Below, piece by piece: positions 6,123 through 10,883 of a DNA stretch of 10,883 bases; the first letter of the stretch is position 1, and the number at the start of each line of letters is the position of its first letter. Made by a program: the position numbers and the translations under genes. The stretch is from JBFEYJ01 sp041562215 (GTDB lineage Bacteria > Pseudomonadota > Gammaproteobacteria > Thiohalomonadales > Thiohalomonadaceae): the NCBI GenBank assembly GCA_041562215.1, contig JBFEYJ010000092.1, positions 1-10,883 of the forward strand. Reading direction: 5' to 3'. The notes under the pieces were generated by a model, which ran no database searches, was not told where the DNA came from, and saw only the letters and a program-made list of their open reading frames with translations.

Positions 6123-7097
6123 TTACATCCACTTTTTTCGTTTAAAAAACCATACCTGCACAATCGCTATCACAAGTAACAGTATGCAAAAGATGGTGAA
6201 AGCCCATTTGTTTTCCGTACCAGGAATTCCACCCACATTAATGCCGAGCAGCCCGGTTAAAAGACCGAGTGGCAGAAAGATGCCCGCAACCAGAGACAAG
6301 ACGTACATTGTCTTGTTCATTTGCTCTGCAATACGATTGTTGAGCTCTTCCTGTGTTACAGCAGCCCGATCTCGAATTGAATCGAGATCTTCAAGATATC
6401 GAGTTGTTCGGTCGGAGATTTCTCTTAGGCGCATACGCTCCATTTCGCCAAGCCAGCTGACGTTCTCGTTGTATATGCGTCCCATCACATCCCGCTGTGG
6501 AGCGAGATAGCGGCGTATTGAAATCGCTGCTCGCCGTAGTTCAGCGATTTTGCGGCGGAGTTCATCGCTCTGTTTGGTAATCACCTCATCTTCCAGCGCG
6601 TCAACGGAATCATCTATGTCAGAAATGACTGTGCCCATGCGATTGACCAGCCGATCTGACAGCTTTTCCAGGAAGTCCCCAGAGCACGTGGGGCCACTCC
6701 CAGACTCAACAGCCTGGCGGAGATCATCAATTGCCATAACGCGACGATGTCGCAATGTTACGATTCGAGTGTCATCGATCCAGAGTCGAATGGAAATCAT
6801 GTCTTCCGGCTCCGCACCAGGGTTAAGATTAACGCCACGGAGAATCAGCATCATTCCGCCTTTATGTAGCAAACTTCTTGGTCGTGTTTCTGTAGTCGTT
6901 AATGATTCCGCGATAATGGGGTCGATCCCGCTTTCATCTAAAAGCCACTGTTTAGCATCGGCTCCCGTGTAATCCAGATGAACCCAGAGTATGCCGTCGA
7001 CAGCGTCCCATTTCCTTACGCTCTCCAGATCGATTTTGCTGCCTCCGCCAGTTCCGTCCAGCACTAAGGCAAAGATCACTCCGCTATTATCATTCAT
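6123..7097 (-). CDS. zntB: ZntB-like CorA-family divalent metal transporter
   Basis: The product is a CorA-superfamily membrane protein closest to ZntB, which moves zinc across the inner membrane. A large N-terminal cytoplasmic domain contains the family stretches VIFALVLDGTGGG, WVHLDYTGADAKQWL, ETRPRSLLH and RRYLAPQRDVMGRI. A long helical, coiled-coil-like region leads into two C-terminal helices. The loop between them holds GINVGGIPG, the GxN signature in its ZntB form (E. coli has GVN), and the protein ends WFFKRKKWM. From the ATG at 7097 the length is 324 residues, close to E. coli ZntB (327), and AAGGG precedes it. An upstream TTG at 7155-7157 with AGGA in front, or the ATG at 7151, would add about 20 residues. 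It stands alone; the next gene upstream is divergent. Transport direction and metal are not shown by sequence. Confidence 0.9.
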   Translation of the reverse strand: MNDNSGVIFALVLDGTGGGSKIDLESVRKWDAVDGILWVHLDYTGADAKQWLLDESGIDPIIAESLTTTETRPRSLLHKGGMMLILRGVNLNPGAEPEDMISIRLWIDDTRIVTLRHRRVMAIDDLRQAVESGSGPTCSGDFLEKLSDRLVNRMGTVISDIDDSVDALEDEVITKQSDELRRKIAELRRAAISIRRYLAPQRDVMGRIYNENVSWLGEMERMRLREISDRTTRYLEDLDSIRDRAAVTQEELNNRIAEQMNKTMYVLSLVAGIFLPLGLLTGLLGINVGGIPGTENKWAFTIFCILLLVIAIVQVWFFKRKKWM

Positions 7098-7157
7098 CTC
7101 AATTACCCTTTTTGTCACGTCCACATCGTGTGGTTCAGCAACATATGTCATCTTCAA

Positions 7158-7599
7158 CCGCTTATCCTAATTAAAGGACACTAACACTTTAATTTACATG
7201 CTCAGGTGTTACCCGCACCAACTATAACCATGGTCATGAGACACTGGATGCGGTACATAAAGAATACGATGGTTTTGTGGGGCGGAGTGTGCCCAAATCG
7301 TAATGCCGATTCAGGTTGATGCTGCACAGGACTGACAAATTACCATTCCATATTTATGGAATAAAAGACCTACAAATCTACGGGTAAAAACTAATCCCCC
7401 TCTCCACATTGCTACATAATTGAAGGGCACTCAGTGTGCCTCCTTTGCACATTTTCAAAAAAGCGGCTCATCCTGCGGGATATGATTTCCGCCCTTGCTT
7501 GAAATCTTTCCAACTTGCCTCATTTACACACTGTGGTTGTTTCTGCATGCAAAATAACCTTATTTTTTAACTGATAACTCCCCCCGTACTGGAAAAACA
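7158..7599. other. Divergent intergenic region between the zntB-like and rhodanese genes
   Basis: This 442-bp gap should contain the promoters of both divergent genes, but no clear -35/-10 pair stands out. A 7-bp dyad, ATTCCAT-attt-ATGGAAT (7345-7362), could be an operator. A plus-strand frame open from 7193 to a TAA at 7301 (ending GHETLDAVHKEYDGFVG...) has protein-like composition but no start codon, so it is at most a gene remnant. Confidence 0.4.
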
Positions 7600-8376
7600 A
7601 TGATGAAAAACCTACCCCTACCTATTTTATTGTTATCGTTACTTGTGGTTCAGTCAGTCATGGGTGATGAATTCCCAGGCAGATCAGAGTTTCCTGAACA
7701 AGAGATCATCGAGATTGATGCCCTCTACAAAAACAGGGACAAGATGATCATTATCGATGCGCGCTCGGACTTTGAATACAACACCATTCACATCAAGGAT
7801 GCTGTCCATGTCAACCTTGAGTCTGATGACTATATTGACCGGCTAAAGGAGATCAGAAAGACCGACAGCAGGAAAATGGTCTTCTACTGCAATGGTCTTA
7901 CCTGTATCAAGGCATTCCGTGCACACGATGCCGCGGCAAAAGCCGGAATAAAAAATACCGCAACCTTCGATGCCGGTGTCTTTACCTGGGCAATTACCTA
8001 TCCTGATGATGCAGTGCTGATGGGTAAATCCCCTGTGGATCCCAATAAGCTGTTGTCTCGCGAAGCATTAATGAGTCGCTTACTCGATGCGGAGCATTTT
8101 TCCGAAAAAGTTGGCAAGGACAGCCTGGTTATTGATGTTCGAGATGAGTCACAAAGAGAGGCAACACGCCTTTATCCACTTTATCAACGCAATATCACCT
8201 TGGATGATCCGGAACTTCCGTCCTCAATTAAGAAAGCCGTCGCAGAAGGAAAAACCGTCCTGATTTACGACTATACCGGTCAACAGGTACGCTGGCTGCA
8301 ATACCTGCTGGAGTCGCTGGAGATCAATGAATACTACTTTCTCAAGGGTGGTTTCAGAGGCTTTCTTGGCTTATAG
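7600..8376 (+). CDS. Exported tandem rhodanese-like protein
   Basis: The 258-residue product has a signal peptide (MMKNLPLPILLLSLLVVQSV, cleavage near residue 22) and two rhodanese-like domains, so it should act in the periplasm. Domain 1 (about 35-138) has the IDARSDFEY and H64 motifs and the active loop YCNGLTCIK, with C97 in the catalytic position and a second cysteine, C102. Domain 2 (about 152-258) keeps IDVRDE (178-183) and the final LKGGFRGF, but the expected cysteine is aspartate (D224 in LIYDYTGQQVR), so it is probably non-catalytic. Typical rhodaneses carry sulfane sulfur as a cysteine persulfide; the substrate here is unknown. The ATG is preceded by GGA at eight bases. The gene stands alone. 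An alternative start one codon later is equally possible. Confidence 0.88.
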   Translation: MMKNLPLPILLLSLLVVQSVMGDEFPGRSEFPEQEIIEIDALYKNRDKMIIIDARSDFEYNTIHIKDAVHVNLESDDYIDRLKEIRKTDSRKMVFYCNGLTCIKAFRAHDAAAKAGIKNTATFDAGVFTWAITYPDDAVLMGKSPVDPNKLLSREALMSRLLDAEHFSEKVGKDSLVIDVRDESQREATRLYPLYQRNITLDDPELPSSIKKAVAEGKTVLIYDYTGQQVRWLQYLLESLEINEYYFLKGGFRGFLGL

Positions 8377-8464
8377 GGGACTTTAACAAATGGGGTTGGT
8401 GATCAGGTGTGGATTAGTATGATTCTCTGTTGTTACCAGCCCCTTTATTTCCTAACATGGATAA

Positions 8465-8494
8465 CCTGATATCTGCTATCAGGGTAAAATTTTT
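8465..8494 (+). terminator. Possible intrinsic terminator after the rhodanese gene
   Basis: A perfect 7-bp stem, CCTGATA/TATCAGG (8465-8471 and 8477-8483), with a five-base loop is followed by GTAAAA and then five T. It lies about 90 bp after the rhodanese stop codon, between convergent genes. The T-run begins several bases after the stem, so it is a weak example. Confidence 0.4.
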
Positions 8495-8656
8495 CGTATT
8501 TATCGTTCCCGATTTGACTGTCAGTTTTCACACTGACACCAAACATTCGGTAATAAGGAATTGTCAGGGGAGAGACCACGAGGATCTGAACCAAACTCGA
8601 TCAGCTTTACACAAACCGGTCCGTACCCTGTTATTCAGTTACTGCTCCCTTTAGCT

Positions 8657-9205
8657 TCAGAAGCGAACCGCCAAACCCAGGCCCGTCATTCTACGGTCAC
8701 TATCGCGTCCCTTGCTGGTGATGTAATAGCGAGTGCTGACGGTAACCCTTACAGACTCCATCAGCCATAAGTGGATACCTAGTTCCGGGTATACCGCAGA
8801 GAGGTAGTCTGCCACTTCTTTCTCTTCTCCCGGCTCGTCGATAACATTGTCATTGTCATTGTCAATGCCATCACTATCTGCCAGCTCGTCATCGGTCCAG
8901 CTACCCAAAAACAGACCTGCACCGGCGAAAGGAGCGACTCTTCCCGGTAGCTCACCTCTCAGACCGCCTTCGATACCACCGTGCAGGCCGGTATCTTCAC
9001 TTAGAAAGAAAGAGAGGCCACCTCTTGCAGTTAGGTGTTCTGTGATGGCGCCCTCACCCATAATCTCACCCTGCAGGGCGTCATTCGCTTCACTGCCCCG
9101 CAAGCTGATTGCCAATTGATGCGACTCTTCACCGCCGCCTTCAGCCGGCACCGGAGTGACTACACAGGATGAAATAATAGCCAATAATAAACTGTGAGCT
9201 TTCAT
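8657..9205 (-). CDS. Exported protein with Asp/Asn-rich loop, possibly an outer-membrane beta-barrel
   Basis: I do not recognise a named family. The 182-residue product begins with a signal peptide (MKAHSLLLAIISSCVVTPVPA); cleavage after A21 is likely, although ISSC at 11-14 also fits a lipobox. The mature part shows alternating strands rich in Gly and aromatic residues (GGLSFFLSEDTGLHGGIEGG, VAPFAGAGLFLGSW, VTVSTRYYITSKG, GLGLAVRF) and ends in phenylalanine, the pattern of a small outer-membrane barrel of the OmpA/OmpW style. Between strands, residues 110-124 (DSDGIDNDNDNVIDE) resemble calcium-binding Dx-repeat loops such as those of thrombospondin type 3 or EF-hand-like repeats. The ATG at 9205 has no clear ribosome site. 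The gene is convergent with the rhodanese gene. Barrel and calcium roles are inferred. Confidence 0.72.
   Translation of the reverse strand: MKAHSLLLAIISSCVVTPVPAEGGGEESHQLAISLRGSEANDALQGEIMGEGAITEHLTARGGLSFFLSEDTGLHGGIEGGLRGELPGRVAPFAGAGLFLGSWTDDELADSDGIDNDNDNVIDEPGEEKEVADYLSAVYPELGIHLWLMESVRVTVSTRYYITSKGRDSDRRMTGLGLAVRF
8845..8862 (+). repeat. Hexanucleotide tandem repeat inside a coding region
   Basis: Three exact copies of CATTGT in tandem encode, on the minus strand, the alternating Asp-Asn run of the loop in the exported protein at 8657-9205. Because the unit is six bases, gain or loss of a copy would keep the frame and change the loop by two residues. Confidence 0.7.
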
Positions 9206-9440
9206 TTTATAAATATCAATACGACCGTATATTAACTATTCGTCCATGGTGCGAGACGCCAAATCGATAGCGTGGACATCCACCCTAAACTCATGGAGAA
9301 ATTGTCATAAGGGCCAACATTCATAAGCTTGATTATCAGACCCAGCTCGTCCCAAGAGTAGCCAAGCAAGACTTATTGGCCATCCATCTTAAAGTTGTGT
9401 ACCCAGAGGGGTAGACGTTTGTATCCAACCCGAATACACC

Positions 9441-10838
9441 TTATCCCTTCAGCATATCCCTTGCCATCGTCGCCGCTTCCCGCACCCTCTCCGGCGCCGT
9501 CCCCCCAATATGCTTCCGCGCCGCCACCGATCCCTCCAACGTCAGATAGTCAAACACATCTTCCTTGATCGCATCGGAGAACTCCTGCAACTCTTCGAGC
9601 TTCATCTCTGAAAGGTCACGCTCGGTCTTCACGCCAAGAGCGACGGCCTTGCCGACGATCTCGTGGGCATCTCTAAAGGGCACGCCGTTGCGCACTAAGT
9701 AATCAGCAAGGTCGGTGGCGGTGGAGAAGCCGCGCAGGGCCGCTTCGCGCATGTTGGCTTTTTTCAGTGTGATTTGCGCCATCATATCGGCGTAGACCTT
9801 GAGGCAGCCGCGCACAGTGTCGATGGCGTCGAACAGGGGTTCCTTGTCTTCCTGGTTGTCCTTGTTATAGGCGAGCGGCTGGCCTTTCATGATGGTGAGC
9901 ATGGCGGTGAGGTCGCCGAAGATGCGACCGGTCTTACCTCGCACCAGTTCAGGCACGTCGGGATTTTTCTTCTGCGGCATGATGGATGAGCCGGTGCAGA
10001 AGGCATCGCCGAGGTCCACCCAGTCGAACTGGCTGGAGGTCCAGAGGATGAGTTCCTCCGAGAAGCGGGACATGTGCATCAGCAGCAGGGAGGCCCAGCT
10101 GAGGAATTCGATAGCGAAGTCGCGATCAGAGACGCCGTCCAGCGAGTTGCGCCCCACCATGTCAAAACCGAGTTCCTGCGCGGTGAACTCGCGCTCAATC
10201 GGATAGGTGGTACCGGCCAGGGCGGCGGAGCCGAGCGGCATGATGTTAACCCGCTTGCGGCAATCGGCAAGGCGCTCAGCATCACGTTGCAGCATCTCGT
10301 TCCAGGCCAACATGTGGTGGCCGAAGGTGATGGGCTGGGCGGTCTGCAGGTGGGTGAAACCGGGCATGATGGTGTCGGCCTCGCGTTCGGCCAGGTCGAT
10401 GAGCGCGGCCTGCAAGCGCTTGAGTTCCGGGGTGATGGCGGCGTCGATCTCGTCACGCAGGTAGAGGCGCACGTCGGTAGCGACCTGGTCGTTGCGCGAA
10501 CGGCCGGTGTGCAGCTTCTTGCCGGCGTCGCCGATCATATCGGTGAGGCGCTTTTCGATGTTCATGTGCACATCTTCCAGCGCGATGGACCAGGGGAAGT
10601 CGCCGGCCTGGATCTCCGCCTCGATCTGGGTGAGGCCGCGGATGATGGCATCGCGCTCCTCCTCGGTGAGCACGCCGATCTTGGTGAGCATGCGGGCATG
10701 GGCGATGGAACCCTGAATGTCCTGCTTGTACATGCGCTGGTCGAAGCCGACCGAGGCGCCGAAGGCCTCGACAAAGGCGTCGGTGGGTTCGGAGAAGCGG
10801 CCGGTCCAGGGTTTTTCGACGGTTTTTTCGTTGCTCAT
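9441..10838 (-). CDS. argH: Argininosuccinate lyase
   Basis: ArgH splits argininosuccinate into arginine and fumarate, the last step of arginine biosynthesis, in the cytoplasm as a homotetramer. The 465-residue product is full length (E. coli about 457). It shows the N-terminal WTGRFSEPTD, the HTGRSRNDQVATD region, LQTAQPITFGHHMLAW with the general-acid/base histidine area, and the fumarase/aspartase superfamily signature GSSIMPQKKNPD with the catalytic serine. The ATG at 10838 (MSNEKTVEKPWTGRF) is preceded by GGCGAGAG. GC content is high, like the urease genes and unlike the middle of the window. No other arginine gene is in view; the upstream neighbour lies outside. I see no clear terminator in the 235 bp after it. 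Arginine breakdown yields urea in some bacteria, but a link with the urease operon is not shown. Confidence 0.98.
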   Translation of the reverse strand: MSNEKTVEKPWTGRFSEPTDAFVEAFGASVGFDQRMYKQDIQGSIAHARMLTKIGVLTEEERDAIIRGLTQIEAEIQAGDFPWSIALEDVHMNIEKRLTDMIGDAGKKLHTGRSRNDQVATDVRLYLRDEIDAAITPELKRLQAALIDLAEREADTIMPGFTHLQTAQPITFGHHMLAWNEMLQRDAERLADCRKRVNIMPLGSAALAGTTYPIEREFTAQELGFDMVGRNSLDGVSDRDFAIEFLSWASLLLMHMSRFSEELILWTSSQFDWVDLGDAFCTGSSIMPQKKNPDVPELVRGKTGRIFGDLTAMLTIMKGQPLAYNKDNQEDKEPLFDAIDTVRGCLKVYADMMAQITLKKANMREAALRGFSTATDLADYLVRNGVPFRDAHEIVGKAVALGVKTERDLSEMKLEELQEFSDAIKEDVFDYLTLEGSVAARKHIGGTAPERVREAATMARDMLKG

Positions 10839-10883
10839 GGTCTCTCGCCGGTTAGTTCGTGAAAATTGTCGGAAAGTATATCA

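Noticed and set aside
7193..7303. 37-codon plus-strand frame ending GHETLDAVHKEYDGFVGRS...
   Set aside because: The composition looks protein-like, but there is no start codon after the preceding stop. Without a database match it cannot be called a gene or pseudogene.
9206..9440. Gap between argH and the exported-protein gene, with a 43-codon plus-strand frame near 9290-9415
   Set aside because: The frame lacks a start codon and ribosome site, and no terminator hairpin or RNA gene is evident.
10074..10862. Long open frame on the plus strand (262 codons) opposite argH
   Set aside because: It lies antisense to the fully conserved argH. Its composition is what the complement of a GC-rich gene gives, with no recognisable motif.

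Overview
The window looks like chromosomal DNA of a gammaproteobacterium. The argininosuccinate lyase, the urease subunits and the ZntB-type transporter are all proteobacterial in type, and secreted, membrane and possible outer-membrane proteins point to a Gram-negative envelope. An exported double rhodanese fits sulfur-related metabolism. That placement is an inference, because no taxonomic marker is present.

Left part (1-2740, minus strand): the head of a nitrogen-acquisition operon. Transcription runs right to left through a nickel permease of the HX4DH type (1897-2586), ureD (1059-1910), ureA (718-1020), ureB (390-707) and the start of ureC (1-393, cut by the window edge). Overlaps and short gaps suggest one transcript. 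Upstream sits a near-consensus sigma-54 promoter (2619-2634), and about 119 bp before the predicted start site is a perfect NtrC-type palindrome (2720-2734). The operon therefore appears to import nickel and build urease when nitrogen is limiting.

Middle part (about 3000-6100): visibly more AT-rich, with four small genes on the minus strand. They encode a secreted orphan protein, a secreted DUF6891-like protein, a GFA-fold zinc protein and a three-helix membrane protein. They share no pathway and are separated by spacers with imperfect inverted repeats. The patch resembles laterally acquired gene-cassette DNA, though I see no integrase and no textbook attC site. It is followed by about 750 bp (5365-6122) with no intact gene, only short or interrupted frames.

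Right part (6123-10838): a ZntB/CorA-family divalent metal transporter (minus), then divergently an exported protein with two rhodanese domains, the second lacking its cysteine (plus). Convergent to that is an exported, possibly outer-membrane protein with an Asp/Asn-rich loop (minus). Last is a complete argH (minus), the final enzyme of arginine biosynthesis. No tRNA, rRNA, CRISPR array, transposase or prophage gene was seen. I found no clearly new biological system. The best signals are the sigma-54/NtrC control region of the nickel-urease operon and the cassette-like patch of orphan genes.
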